The position numbers and the translations under genes are program-made. A DNA stretch of 64,000 bases, from contig DASYUH010000052.1 of the NCBI GenBank assembly GCA_036001465.1, positions 22,928 to 86,927 of the forward strand, in the 5' to 3' direction. Source of the stretch: Candidatus Polarisedimenticolia bacterium. Lineage in GTDB: Bacteria; Acidobacteriota; Polarisedimenticolia; Gp22-AA2. The notes below the pieces were generated by a model that ran no database searches, was not told where the DNA came from, and saw only the letters and a program-made list of their open reading frames with translations. This document shows, in pieces, positions 51,848-60,777 of the stretch (positions are counted from its first letter, which is position 1; each line of letters begins with the position of its first letter).

Positions 51848-53083
51848 ATGAGAGGCACGGGCGATCTTCGGGTTGCGGTGATCGGCGGCGGCCCGGGCGG
51901 GGCCCGCTGCGCGCAGCGGCTGGCGGAGGCCGGGTGCGCGACGAGCCTGTTCGAGCCGCGCTCTCATTTCGAGAAGGCCTGCGGCGGGGGAATCCCCGCG
52001 CGCGGCATCGAGCGCTATCCCTACCTGCTCGATGCCCGCCTTCCCGGGAAGGAAGTCCATGAATGCCTCATCGTGGCTCCTTCGGGACGGGAGGCGCGCT
52101 TTCCCCTGCTCGATCCCCTGTACATGTTCAGCCGTGCCGACCTGCATGCGTTCATGCTGGATCGGGCGGTCGCCGCGGGGGCGCGCTGGATTCGGGCGCG
52201 CGCCCTGTCGTTCGACCGGGAGGGAGACACGTGGACGGTGCGCGCCCTGGCGCGGGGCGCTGAAGCGACCCGGGCCGGGGACCGGCCGGCCGACGCCCAC
52301 GGCCCGTTCGACTTTCTGGTGGCGGCCGACGGAGCGGCGGGCAGCGCGCGCCGGAAACTCTCGCCCGGTGCGCACCAGGACAACGTGGCCCAGGGGATCG
52401 GGTATTACCTGCCGCAGATCTCCGAGGAATTCATCACCCTCAAGTTCTACGCCGGCCTCGAGGGGTATCTCTGGGTGTTTCCGCGTCCCGGCCATGCGTC
52501 GGCGGGCATCTGCGCTCCGCTGGGCTCGCTCCCCGCCGCGGAGCTCAGGAGCCTGATGGATGGCTTCCTGGCATCGCGCTACCCGGCAGGGATCCTGCAG
52601 CGTTCGGAGCGCTACTCCGCCCTCATCCCGGGCGCTCCCGGACGCGGCGACGGCGCGCCCGCGTGCGGCGACGGCTGGGCGGTCGTGGGGGACGCGGGGC
52701 GGTTCGTGGACCCCCTGACGCGCGAGGGGATCTACTACGCCATGGTGTCGGGGGACCTCCTCGCGGATGCGCTCATCGAACGACGACCGGAGCGCTACGC
52801 CTCGACCTGGTCGCGACGCTTCGCTCCCGAGCTCGCCCTCGCCGCGCGGCATGCCGGGCGCTTCTTCGACGCCCGGTTCCTCGAGACCCTGGTGTTCCTC
52901 GGCGGGAGCAGCCGCGCGATGGCGCGGGTCCTTTCGGACGTGATCGCCGGCCGGCAACCCTACCGGTCGCTGAAGCGGCGCCTCCTCCTGGCGGCCCCGA
53001 TCATCGGAGTGGACCTGGTGGCGCGGGCGCTCTCGCCGCGCTCCCCTAGACTCGCTCGTGGCAGTCGAAGCACCGATCGTTGA
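51848..53083 (+). CDS. Geranylgeranyl reductase-like FAD flavoprotein
   Basis: 411 residues. It has the FAD dinucleotide fold VAVIGGGPGGARCAQRLAEAG, the CGGGIPARG loop (about 48), and GDAGRFVDPLTREGIYYAM near 285. This is the geranylgeranyl reductase/menaquinone-reductase-like family, which saturates polyprenyl chains. With MqnE and Dxs in the window, a quinone or polyprenol substrate is reasonable but not shown. Its 3' end overlaps the convergent cytochrome gene by 38 bases. Confidence 0.8.
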   Translation: MRGTGDLRVAVIGGGPGGARCAQRLAEAGCATSLFEPRSHFEKACGGGIPARGIERYPYLLDARLPGKEVHECLIVAPSGREARFPLLDPLYMFSRADLHAFMLDRAVAAGARWIRARALSFDREGDTWTVRALARGAEATRAGDRPADAHGPFDFLVAADGAAGSARRKLSPGAHQDNVAQGIGYYLPQISEEFITLKFYAGLEGYLWVFPRPGHASAGICAPLGSLPAAELRSLMDGFLASRYPAGILQRSERYSALIPGAPGRGDGAPACGDGWAVVGDAGRFVDPLTREGIYYAMVSGDLLADALIERRPERYASTWSRRFAPELALAARHAGRFFDARFLETLVFLGGSSRAMARVLSDVIAGRQPYRSLKRRLLLAAPIIGVDLVARALSPRSPRLARGSRSTDR

Positions 53084-53291
53084 GAGGGTGGTTCTTGCCG
53101 CGCGGGTTTTTTCCGGCCGGCCCGTGGCACTCCAGGCAGGCCGGCGGATCCAGGCTGCGGAGATGATCGGCGTCGGCGGGGATCCCGGGCTTGCGATGGC
53201 CGAGGGTGTAGAGGACCAGCAGGACGGACAGCCCGCCGGCCAGGATCAGAAAAACGATCAGCCGGGCGTTGCCGGCCTGCCTGCCGGTCAC
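53046..53291 (-). CDS. Small membrane-anchored dihaem c-type cytochrome
   Basis: 81 residues. One membrane helix (about 10-30) is followed by a short periplasmic part with two haem sites, CLECH (about 52-56) and CFDCH (about 73-77). It is too short for a folded mono-domain cytochrome c and resembles single repeats of small multihaem proteins. It probably passes electrons near the membrane surface. The GTG start overlaps the bactofilin stop (GTGA), so the two are co-translated. Confidence 0.75.
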   Translation of the reverse strand: MTGRQAGNARLIVFLILAGGLSVLLVLYTLGHRKPGIPADADHLRSLDPPACLECHGPAGKNPRGKNHPLNDRCFDCHERV

Positions 53292-53695
53292 GGCCTCTCG
53301 AGCCGGCGCTTCTTGACGTTGGTGGAAATCTTCTCGGTGGCGAGGACCTTCCCCTGCAGGAACGACTCCTCGGCGATCGCCACGATCGAGGCGCGGATGT
53401 CGCCGCGCATGCGACCGGTCGGGCGGAGCTCGAACTTGCGCGCCACCACGACCTTTCCCTCGATCGAGCCCTCGACGATGAGGTTCTCGGCGGTGATGTC
53501 GCCGCGCACCGAGCCCTGCGGCTCGATGACGACCGAGCCGGACGTCAGGACGTTCCCCTCGACGCGCCCGCGCAGCCTGATGTTCTCGTCCGAGACGATT
53601 TCGCCGATCAGCGTGACGTCCCTGTCGATCAGGGTCGTGTCCTCGGCGTCGTCGCCGTGTCCCGCCGTCGGCCGCTGGTCCTTGAAGCTGGGCAC
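53288..53695 (-). CDS. Bactofilin
   Basis: 135 residues from a GTG with GGAGGAT upstream. The central beta-helix (about 22-110) shows the bactofilin repeats TLIGEIVSDENIRLRGRVEGNV, GSVRGDITAENLIVEGSIEGKV and GRMRGDIRASIVAI. Bactofilins form nucleotide-free filaments that set cell shape and anchor envelope or signalling proteins. The Arg/Lys tail is common in the family. Confidence 0.88.
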   Translation of the reverse strand: MPSFKDQRPTAGHGDDAEDTTLIDRDVTLIGEIVSDENIRLRGRVEGNVLTSGSVVIEPQGSVRGDITAENLIVEGSIEGKVVVARKFELRPTGRMRGDIRASIVAIAEESFLQGKVLATEKISTNVKKRRLERP

Positions 53696-53742
53696 GGAGA
53701 TCCTCCAGGTGGCCGCGATGATAACAGTCGGCAGGGGCCGGA

Positions 53743-54325
53743 TCAAACGAGGGCGGCCACCTCGAGGTCCCCTTTCGCCAAAGCCGACAGATCCTCCCGC
53801 AGGCGGTCGAGAGCGTCCGCGGGCACGGCCACCTCGAGAACGGCCCGGAGCGGATCGTCGTAGGCGGCCGCCTCGACCCGGCCTCCGCGGCGCGCCACCA
53901 GGTGGCGCGCCTGGCCGTCGAGGGCGTGGGGCACGCTCAGCCGCACACGACGGAGCCGCACCGCCGTTCCCGACGGCGCCGAGGCCAGCGCCAGGGACGC
54001 GGCGCCGCGGTAGGCGCGCGCCAGCCCTCCCTTGCCGAGCAGTGTGCCTCCGAAATAGCGCGTGACGACGACCACGGTGTCCATGAGCCCGGCGCGTCGG
54101 ATCGCCTGCCCGATCGGCGGCCCACCCCGTGCCGGCCGGCTCGCCGGCGTCGTGAGAACGCGCCAGCGGCTCCGCTCCCGTCCCCTGGAGGACGAAGGCC
54201 CAGCAGTGGTGCGTCGCGTCCGGGAGCTCCTCGCGGACCGCCTCGATCCCGGCGCGGGCCGAGGCCTCGTCGCTCGCGGGGAAGGCGGTGGCGATGAAAC
54301 GCGACCCCTCCACCCGCGTCTCCAC
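53743..54325 (-). pseudogene. yigZ: YigZ/IMPACT-family gene with one frameshift
   Basis: The N-terminal half (GSRFIATAFPASDE ... DATHHCWAFVLQGTG ... DAGEPAGTG) is in one frame from the GTG at 54325. The C-terminal half (GPPIGQAIRRAGLMDTVVVVTRYFGGTLLGKGGLARAYR) continues in another frame to 53743. The halves join cleanly if one G is removed from the run GGGG at 54125-54128 (minus strand). Either the gene is broken, a sequencing error is present, or a slip occurs in the run. The family binds ribosome-associated partners and is involved in translation control. Confidence 0.8.
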
Positions 54326-54412
54326 ACGATGCCTCGCTGTCAGAGTGCGCGATGCGGCGGGCAGGTGGCCTCCCCCGGCGCGAGCCGGCTGAGACCGGAG
54401 TCTATCAGGAGT

Positions 54413-54883
54413 CTAGGACTGGGTCCCTTCGGGCCACTGGTAGAACAGGCCCTGGGAGAACACGATGTCGCAGTTGAAGTTCTGGGTCATGCCCCCCGGA
54501 CGCACACCGGCGACGCCGTCTTTCCCGTTGCTCGCCACGGTGTAGTTGTCCCCGGTCGCGGTCGTGCCGGCGTCCCAGGTGTTGTCCCAGCCGTCCTTGT
54601 CCGGCGGGGCCTTGATGAAGTAGGGATCGATGTGCGGTTTGAGGACCGCCCAGCTTCCGGTGGCCATGGGGTACTTGGCCGTGTCCGTGGCGTAGGCTTC
54701 GATGGCGACTCCGATCGATCGGACATCGGACATGGTCTTTTTCTGCTTGGCCTTGTCGAGAGAGTTCAGCAGGTTCGGCAGGGCGATCGCCGAGATGATC
54801 CCGATCACCGCGACCACCACCAGCAGCTCGATGAGCGTGAACCCGCCCCGCCCGTCTCCCGGAACCCCTCGTCCGCCTTGCAT
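54413..54883 (-). CDS. Type II secretion/type IV pilus major pseudopilin (GspG-like)
   Basis: 156 residues from an ATG with GGAGGA upstream. A short leader with the prepilin cleavage site GGFTLIELLVVVAVIGIISAIALPNLL (G then F+T+L+I+E at +1 to +5) is followed by an N-terminal helix and a globular domain with DGWDNTW, the GspG-like region. It is processed by prepilin peptidase and builds the secretion pseudopilus or pilus. No other secretion gene is adjacent. Confidence 0.85.
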   Translation of the reverse strand: MQGGRGVPGDGRGGFTLIELLVVVAVIGIISAIALPNLLNSLDKAKQKKTMSDVRSIGVAIEAYATDTAKYPMATGSWAVLKPHIDPYFIKAPPDKDGWDNTWDAGTTATGDNYTVASNGKDGVAGVRPGGMTQNFNCDIVFSQGLFYQWPEGTQS

Positions 54884-54970
54884 GGGATCGTCCTCCGACA
54901 CCAGGAAAGGAGGGCAAAGCGGATGCCAGGACCGCGCCCCCTCCCCCTCCGGGTCCTTAACCCCCTGCAT

Positions 54971-54998
54971 AACTTAGGGAAGAAGCCGCAAAGCGCAA
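54971..54998 (-). promoter_or_regulatory. Possible promoter of pseudopilin gene
   Basis: TTGCGC (54998-54993), 16-base spacer, TAAGTT (54976-54971) on the minus strand, about 88 bases before the ATG. Confidence 0.35.
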
Positions 54999-55073
54999 GC
55001 GCGCGCCGGGATTGGAGGGTGACAATGGATGGCGGGGGCCCCCCGTCCGTGCCGCTCGGTGTCAAGTCGTGAC

Positions 55074-55102
55074 TTGCATCACGGACGGGGCCCGCTTAAA
55101 CT
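55074..55102 (+). promoter_or_regulatory. Promoter of tRNA-Thr
   Basis: TTGCAT (55074-55079), 17-base spacer, TAAACT (55097-55102); 30 bases before the tRNA. It likely also reads into the methyltransferase gene. Confidence 0.6.
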
Positions 55103-55132
55103 ACCCGCTCTTCGCCGGAACGTCCATCGGGC

Positions 55133-55207
<75 letters not shown>

Positions 55208-55249
55208 GTTCCCTCCACGGAGCGCTCCCTGCCGCGGCGCGGGGTCGAG

Positions 55250-57190
55250 ATGCCTCTTCCAGACACGCCCTTCCTCGAAGCGCTGAAGCGAGGTCCTTTG
55301 GTGTTCGACGGCGCGATGGGGACGCAGCTGTACGAGCGCGGCTACTTCATCACGCGGTCGTTCGACGAGGCCAACCTGGCGCGCCCCGACCTGGTGCTCG
55401 ACATCCATCGGGACTACGTGGCGGCGGGGGCGCAGATCGTCGAGGCGAACACCTTCGGCGCCAACCGCGAGCTCCTCAGCCGCTACGGCGCCCAGGATCG
55501 CCTGCGCGACATCAACAGGGCGGGCGTGCGCCTCGCCCGGCAGGCGGCGGAGGGGCGGGCGTACGTCGCCGGGTCGGTGGGCCCAACCGGGCGGATGACC
55601 GGCGGGCTCAACGACGAGAGGCGCGAGGCCCTCGCCTCGATCTTCAAGGAGCAGATCGAAGCGCTTCTCGAGGAGGGGATCGACCTCCTCGTCCTGGAGA
55701 CGTTCATCAGCGCCGCCGAGATGGAGTCCGCGCTCCAGGCGGCGCGCGCGCTGTACCAGGGGCCGATCGTGGCGCAGATGTCGTTCAGCGAGGACCGGCC
55801 GGCGATCGACGGCCTCTCGCCGGCCCTCATCGCCGACTTCCTGAACGACCGCGGCGCGGACGTCCTGGGGGTCAACTGCGCCGAGGGCCCCGCCTTCGTG
55901 TTCGAGGTGGCCCGCGAGATGCTCGGGCACGGCCGCCCCGTCAGCGCCCAGCCGAACGCCGGCCGCCCCCGGCGGCTCGACGAGAGGACCATCTACATGA
56001 CGACGCCCGAGTACTTCGGCGTCTACGCGCGGCGGCTCTTCCAGAGCGGCCTGGCGCTCGTCGGCGGCTGCTGCGGGACGGGCCCGGAACACATCCGCCG
56101 GGTGGTCGACGCCGCCGCCATGCTGTCGGGTGGCCGGGTGAAGATCGAGGAGGCGAAGGCGGCCGTCAGGATGCCGGAGGTGAGCCGGCAGCCGCCGGTG
56201 CCCATGGACATGAAGTCCCCTCTCGGGGCGAAGCTGGGGCGCGTCTTCCGCGAGCGCATCGACCCCGCCGGGCCGCGCCTCCCGGTCTCGGGGCCCGAGT
56301 CGTTCGTCGTCTCGGTCGAGGTCAATCCCGATCCGGGGCTCGATCCCGCCCGGGCGCTCGCGGCCGCGGCGATGCTCAAGCGGGCCGGCGCCGACGTCGT
56401 CAACACCGCCGACGGGCCGCGCGCCGTGGCCCGGATGAGCAACCTGGCGCTGGGAGTCCAGATCCAGGAGAAGGCCGGGATCGACGTCATCCTGCACGTC
56501 TGCTGCCGCGACCGGAACCTGCTCGGGCTGCACTCCGATCTCATCGGGACCTGGGTGCTCGGCATCCGCAACCTGGTCATCATCACCGGCGATCCGCCGA
56601 AGATGGGAGACTTCCCGACCGCCACCGCCGTGTTCGACCTGGACTCGGTAGGCCTCCTGCGGCTGGCCGACCTGCTCAACTACGGCATCGACCCGTCCGG
56701 CAAGCCGATGCAGGGGCGGACGTCTTTTCTTCTCGCCTGCGGCGCCGAGCCGGCCGCGCACGACTACGACCGCGAGCTGCGGCGCCTGGAGGAGAAGAAG
56801 CGCGCCGGCGCCGAGTTCGTCATGACCCAGCCGGTGTACGACCCCGAGGTCCTGCGGCGGTTCCTGGCCGACACGCGCACGCTCGGCCTGCCGATCCTCG
56901 TCGGCATCTGCCCGCTGGCCAGCGCGCGCAACGCCGAGTTCCTGCACAACGAAGTCCCCGGAATGCAGATCCCCGCGCCAATCCGCACGCGAATGGCCAG
57001 GACCTCGACGCCCGAGGCGGGACGGCGCGAGGGAGTCCTCATCGCCCGCGAGATGATCGAGGGGGTGAAAGACGACGTCGTGGGGGCCTACCTGATGCCG
57101 CAGTTCGGACGCTACCGCTCGGCCGTGGAGGCGCTGGAAGGGGTCGGCTACCGGTTCGCCCCCGAGGACGCCGTGGACGCGCGCCCCTGA
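55250..57190 (+). CDS. Homocysteine S-methyltransferase - methylenetetrahydrofolate reductase fusion
   Basis: 646 residues. The N-terminal half (about 1-300) is a zinc homocysteine methyltransferase barrel: GAMGTQLYERGYF, VEANTFGANR, GVNCAEGP (first zinc Cys) and GGCCGTGPEHIR (zinc Cys pair). The C-terminal half (about 340-640) is a MetF barrel with CCRDRNLLGLHSDL, VIITGDPPKMGDFP and FVMTQPVYD. The bifunctional plan is known from Bacillus YitJ. It would make methyl-THF and pass the methyl to homocysteine to yield methionine. It begins 43 bases after tRNA-Thr with no room for an S-box riboswitch. Confidence 0.92.
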   Translation: MPLPDTPFLEALKRGPLVFDGAMGTQLYERGYFITRSFDEANLARPDLVLDIHRDYVAAGAQIVEANTFGANRELLSRYGAQDRLRDINRAGVRLARQAAEGRAYVAGSVGPTGRMTGGLNDERREALASIFKEQIEALLEEGIDLLVLETFISAAEMESALQAARALYQGPIVAQMSFSEDRPAIDGLSPALIADFLNDRGADVLGVNCAEGPAFVFEVAREMLGHGRPVSAQPNAGRPRRLDERTIYMTTPEYFGVYARRLFQSGLALVGGCCGTGPEHIRRVVDAAAMLSGGRVKIEEAKAAVRMPEVSRQPPVPMDMKSPLGAKLGRVFRERIDPAGPRLPVSGPESFVVSVEVNPDPGLDPARALAAAAMLKRAGADVVNTADGPRAVARMSNLALGVQIQEKAGIDVILHVCCRDRNLLGLHSDLIGTWVLGIRNLVIITGDPPKMGDFPTATAVFDLDSVGLLRLADLLNYGIDPSGKPMQGRTSFLLACGAEPAAHDYDRELRRLEEKKRAGAEFVMTQPVYDPEVLRRFLADTRTLGLPILVGICPLASARNAEFLHNEVPGMQIPAPIRTRMARTSTPEAGRREGVLIAREMIEGVKDDVVGAYLMPQFGRYRSAVEALEGVGYRFAPEDAVDARP

Positions 57191-57371
57191 CGGAGTTGTC
57201 CTTCACGCCGCCCTGTTCCATAGTCCCGAAGCCGACACCGATCCTTCCGAGAACCGATGCCGCGCGACGCTGCACCATGGTCCACGGGCTGGCCGCCACC
57301 TTCCTGCCGCAGAACCCGGCATCCTCCAGGCAACCGGAGGCGACAGGCCCTCCCGCAGGAAAGGAGACCTC

Positions 57372-57879
57372 ATGAAGCGACACGGGGCTCGGCTGGCTTC
57401 GATCACGCTGGCTCTGCTGTGCGCCGCGCCCGCGGGCGCGATCGAGTGGAAGGGATTCGCGAAAAAAATACTCGCATACCCCGTGAGCTGGCGGGGATGG
57501 ACCGATGCGGCCGCCATGGTCCCGTGGGACCATTTCACGCACCTGTCCTACTTCGCGCTGGCGGCGCAGCGCGCCGGGACGCACGATCACGCCGCACGCT
57601 CCGGTGGTGCAGAACCAGCAGTTCACGCTGGACTGCGGCTCGGCCGACTGCTTCCCGGGGACCCAGACGCCGCCCGCCGACCCCGATGGCGACGGGCTGA
57701 TCCTGCAGTGGAACCTGGTGAGCGGCCCGACCAATCCCGGGCTCATGTTCACCGCCGGCAACGAGAAGACCTTCACGGCGACGGTGGGTAAAGCCGGGAC
57801 CTACACGTTCCGCCTGACGGCCACCGACGGCATCGCCACGAGCACGGCCACCACGGTCCTCACCGTCACGAGGAGATAG
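57372..57879 (+). pseudogene. Remnant of a secreted GH18/PKD-type protein
   Basis: An ATG at 57372 with AAGGAGA upstream starts a signal peptide (about 1-22) followed by KKILAYPVSWRGWTD and VPWDHFTHLSYFALA, which resemble the first strands of a GH18 chitinase barrel. After about residue 65 this frame runs into Arg-rich nonsense. Another frame from about 57595 then encodes a PKD/Ig-like domain (PPADPDGDGLILQWNLVSGP ... TYTFRLTATDGIATSTATTVLTV) to the stop at 57879. The barrel core is missing, so the gene looks like a deletion-and-frameshift relic of a longer secreted enzyme. Confidence 0.6.
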
Positions 57880-58023
57880 ACTTGCTGCCCGGACGACGTT
57901 GATTGCTATTGCGCAGGTGTTCGATTTCATGCAGCAGCGCCATGGCCGTGCGTCCCGGCGCGGCGCGCGGGAAACAAAGCACGCTCAGCGTGTTCCGCGA
58001 TGAATCGACTCCTGCCACAGGAC

Positions 58024-58039
58024 TGGCACGCGGCTTGAA
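58024..58039 (+). promoter_or_regulatory. Sigma54-like promoter before SDR gene
   Basis: TGGCACG-CGGC-TTGAA. The -24 half is perfect and the spacing correct; the -12 half has TTGAA where TTGCA is ideal. It lies 48 bases before the SDR ATG. A sigma54-dependent activator is encoded at 61571. Confidence 0.4.
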
Positions 58040-58087
58040 ACTGTCAGCCTCCGCGGCCGCTAAGGCCACAACCATAAGGAGACTTCG

Positions 58088-58840
58088 ATGAGCGAGAGAT
58101 TCAAGGACAGGGTCGCGGTGGTCACAGGCGGGAACAGTGGCATCGGGCTCGCCACGGCGCGAGCGTTCCTCCACGAGGGGGCCAGGGTGGCGATCACGGG
58201 ACGAAACGACGCCACATTGAAGACGGCCCAGGAGGAGCTCGGGGCGGACGTCCTGGTGATCAAGGCCGATGCCTTTCGCATCCCGGAGATCGCCACCGCA
58301 ATGGACCGGATCAAGGAGCGATTCGGCCGGATCGACGCCCTGTTCGTCAACGCCGGCATCGGAAAGTTCGTCCCGTTCGAGGAGGTGACCGAAGCGTTCT
58401 TCGACGAGACGATGGCGACCAACCTCAAGGGGGCGTTCTTCACCGTCCAGAAGGCGGTCCCCTTGATGACGCGCGGCTCCGCGGTCGTCCTGAACGCCTC
58501 GATCAACGCGCACCTGGGGATGCCGGGCTCTACCGTCTACGGGGCATCCAAGGCGGCGGTGGTCAACCTGGCGAAGACGCTCTCGGCCGACCTGCTGCCG
58601 CGCGGCGTGCGCGTCAACGTCGTCAGCCCGGGACCGGTGACGACTCCGATCTTCGAACGCATGGGATTGCCGGAGGACCAGACCCGGCAGCTCAAGCATC
58701 AAATCAGTGAGCGGGTTCCTCTGAAGCGCTTCGGCCAGCCGGACGAGATCGCCGCCGCGGTCCTCTACCTGGCTTCCAGCGAGTCCTCGTTCGTGGTAGG
58801 GACGGAGCTGGTGGTCGACGGAGGAATGATCCAACTGTAA
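58088..58840 (+). CDS. Short-chain dehydrogenase/reductase
   Basis: 250 residues, classical SDR. VVTGGNSGIGLATARAF binds the cofactor, NAG is at about 92-94 (FVNAGIG), and the catalytic Ser-Tyr-Lys are in NASINAHLG and VYGASKAAVVN. A PGPVTTPIF motif follows. The Arg in TGRN (about 38) favours NADPH. The substrate is unknown. AAGGAGA precedes the ATG. It is followed after 39 bases by the GFA gene. Confidence 0.9.
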   Translation: MSERFKDRVAVVTGGNSGIGLATARAFLHEGARVAITGRNDATLKTAQEELGADVLVIKADAFRIPEIATAMDRIKERFGRIDALFVNAGIGKFVPFEEVTEAFFDETMATNLKGAFFTVQKAVPLMTRGSAVVLNASINAHLGMPGSTVYGASKAAVVNLAKTLSADLLPRGVRVNVVSPGPVTTPIFERMGLPEDQTRQLKHQISERVPLKRFGQPDEIAAAVLYLASSESSFVVGTELVVDGGMIQL

Positions 58841-58879
58841 GCCGCGTTCAGGTCAAACGCTCGAGAGGAGACCAGGACC

Positions 58880-59296
58880 ATGCCCAAGCTTCCGCTGACC
58901 GGGGGCTGCCTGTGCGGCAGCGTCCGCTACGAGATCGCCCAGCCGCTCGTGATGGCCGGCTACTGCCACTGCACCCGCTGCCAGCGGCGCACAGGCACTG
59001 CGGCAGCAGCCTCGGCGCGCATCGCCCCCGGATCGCTGCGGATACTCTCGGGGCAGGAGCTGATCAAGGCCTGGCGCCCGCCGGACGGCTTCGCGAAGGT
59101 TTTCTGCTCGAATTGCGGTGGCGCCGTCTGGAGCCAGAGCCAGAAGGACCCGGAGGTGATCAGCGTTCGCCTGGGGACGTTCGACGCCGATCCGGGCATC
59201 CGGCCGTCGTACCGTCAGTACGTCGCCTACGCCGCGCCCTGGGAGCCGGTTCCGGACGACGGCCTGCCGCGCTTTCCCGAAGCGCGCAAGGTCTGA
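58880..59296 (+). CDS. GFA-family zinc protein (glutathione-dependent formaldehyde-activating enzyme-like)
   Basis: 138 residues. Zinc-binding cysteines lie in GGCLCGSVRYE, YCHCTRCQRRTG and FCSNCGG, the GFA/CENP-V pattern. The founding enzyme adds glutathione to formaldehyde, but most relatives are uncharacterised. It probably shares the sigma54-like promoter with the SDR gene. A formaldehyde link to the C1 operon is possible only as inference. Confidence 0.85.
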   Translation: MPKLPLTGGCLCGSVRYEIAQPLVMAGYCHCTRCQRRTGTAAAASARIAPGSLRILSGQELIKAWRPPDGFAKVFCSNCGGAVWSQSQKDPEVISVRLGTFDADPGIRPSYRQYVAYAAPWEPVPDDGLPRFPEARKV

Positions 59297-59314
59297 GGTC
59301 GCCCTCGCGATGTC

Positions 59315-59548
59315 CTAGGCGGTCCGACGTTCAAGGGCGGCGTGAATCAGGCGCCGATCGTCCCGGGACCGGTCCAGCCGCTCCGCCTGGAACAGGATGA
59401 GCGCGGCGAGTCGACGCGCCTCCTCGCGACTCAGATAGATGATATGAGGGTCGTGCCCCGCCGTCGCGGCAATCTTCAGCTCAACGGAAGAGCCCGCCGG
59501 ATCGCGCTCCACCTGGACTTCCCTTGCGACTTCGTCTGTCAGTCTCAT
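59315..59548 (-). CDS. Small hypothetical protein
   Basis: 77 residues from an ATG with AAGGAGG upstream. A beta-rich N-terminal half (VQVERDPAGSSVELKIAAT, HIIYLSREEARRLAALILFQAERL) leads to an Arg-rich helix. It resembles short proteins of unknown function found in soil bacteria. Convergent with the GFA gene. Confidence 0.55.
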   Translation of the reverse strand: MRLTDEVAREVQVERDPAGSSVELKIAATAGHDPHIIYLSREEARRLAALILFQAERLDRSRDDRRLIHAALERRTA

Positions 59549-59772
59549 GCGGTGGCCCTCCTTGTCTGACCCGATCCGGCCGGGGTATGCGTTCTGGATC
59601 GCTTCCACGGTCGACACACCGTTCACGAATCGTGCCAACGGCTCCGGCGCACCGATCAGAGAGTTTGTGCCGAGGATCTCATCGAGACAGAGGTCGGATC
59701 GCGCGGGAAAGTGTCCGAAGTCGAACAGCCGCGTCTGAAAATGGGAAGGACGGGGCGCCGGCCGGATGAGAC

Positions 59773-59973
59773 TCAGGGACAGGCTGGGGTGCCCGCCTCC
59801 AGAGGCCCCTCCTGCCGTCCCTGATACGTTCGCGCCCCGAGGTCGTTCGGAGGAGTCTTGCCGACCGACGTCCCGGCCCAGTAGGAGGCGTCGATGCATG
59901 TGGCCGCCGCGGCCAGGGCGAACGCGCACCCGACCGCGGCGGCAAGGGTCTTACTGGATCCAGTGAGCCGCAT
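59773..59973 (-). CDS. Possible small exported protein
   Basis: 66 residues from an ATG with GGGAGG upstream. A strong signal segment (LAAAVGCAFALAAAATC) leaves about 40 residues containing SYWAGTSVGK and a C-terminal Cys. No family is recognised. The 220-base gap to the next small gene (59548) holds nothing else convincing. Confidence 0.4.
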   Translation of the reverse strand: MRLTGSSKTLAAAVGCAFALAAAATCIDASYWAGTSVGKTPPNDLGARTYQGRQEGPLEAGTPACP

Positions 59974-60018
59974 GGCGGGCCTCCCTTGGATCCTTCTATA
60001 CGACGGATGGTCCCGGGT

Positions 60019-60777
60019 CTAGGGCAATGCCTGGGGTTCGGCGTAAATGAAGTCATCCATCACGGCCACGTCTCGAGCGGGCGTTTTCGGAATACGATTC
60101 CCGCTGGTAATCCGTACCAGAAAGACACGCTCGCCGGCGTCAAATCCTACTCCCAGAAACGAAAGGCTCCGGCGACTCGCGGGTCCTGGCAGAACATTTC
60201 GGCTGAAGAGCAGTACGCCATTGGCGTCGAAGAATTCGATCTTCGTTCCATCGCGGCGATTGACGTCGGTGAATACCGAGCCAAACCCGGCGACGGTCGC
60301 GCCGGTGGCGCTGCCGGGCACGAAGAAGAGCGTCTCCGTCGTATTGCTGTCCAAGGCGGTGAAGAGCCGCTGCGGGCTGAAGGTACTGAACAGCAGCGGG
60401 AAGGCGGGGTGGAGATTGCCAAAGAGAATCGGCGTGTTGGTCGGGTTGGCGCTGTCGGCGCTCACCTGAAAGCCCGCGCCGGGAGTGAAGAACACGGCGC
60501 CCCGCGGGGAATTGGCATTGAAAAAGTTGGCGGGGAGATTGTTCGGGGCCGAGAAAGCGTCCGGCACGCCATCCCAGTTGATTTCCCGGCGGCCACTGGG
60601 GAAGGAGCCGGCCACGTTGGGGTTAAGGGGGCCCAGAAAGGCCCGGAAGTCATCCACCACGACCTGGATATCGGCGGGCGTCGCCCCGGATGACTCGAAG
60701 ACGACCGGAGCGGCCGAACTGACGGCCGGCCACGACAGAATGAGCGTGGTCAGTGCGAACAGGGCAAGTTTCTTCAT
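60019..60777 (-). CDS. Secreted hypothetical protein
   Basis: 252 residues. A signal peptide (about 1-22, LFALTTLILSWPAVSSAAP) is followed by a beta-rich domain with GAVFFTPGAGFQVSA, FGSVFTDVNRRDGTKIEFFDANGVLLFSR and ERVFLVRITSG. This looks like the extracellular jelly-roll domain that often precedes PEP-CTERM or similar sorting tails, but no tail is seen. AAGGAGGAC precedes the ATG, and the upstream small gene overlaps it by ATGA. Confidence 0.75.
   Translation of the reverse strand: MKKLALFALTTLILSWPAVSSAAPVVFESSGATPADIQVVVDDFRAFLGPLNPNVAGSFPSGRREINWDGVPDAFSAPNNLPANFFNANSPRGAVFFTPGAGFQVSADSANPTNTPILFGNLHPAFPLLFSTFSPQRLFTALDSNTTETLFFVPGSATGATVAGFGSVFTDVNRRDGTKIEFFDANGVLLFSRNVLPGPASRRSLSFLGVGFDAGERVFLVRITSGNRIPKTPARDVAVMDDFIYAEPQALP

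Noticed and set aside
55208..55249. S-box (SAM) riboswitch before the homocysteine methyltransferase-MetF gene
   Set aside because: The 42-base gap after tRNA-Thr is too short and contains no S-box consensus.
57903..58091. Small plus-strand frame upstream of the SDR gene
   Set aside because: It has no ribosome site or domain and overlaps the sigma54-like promoter and the SDR ribosome site.
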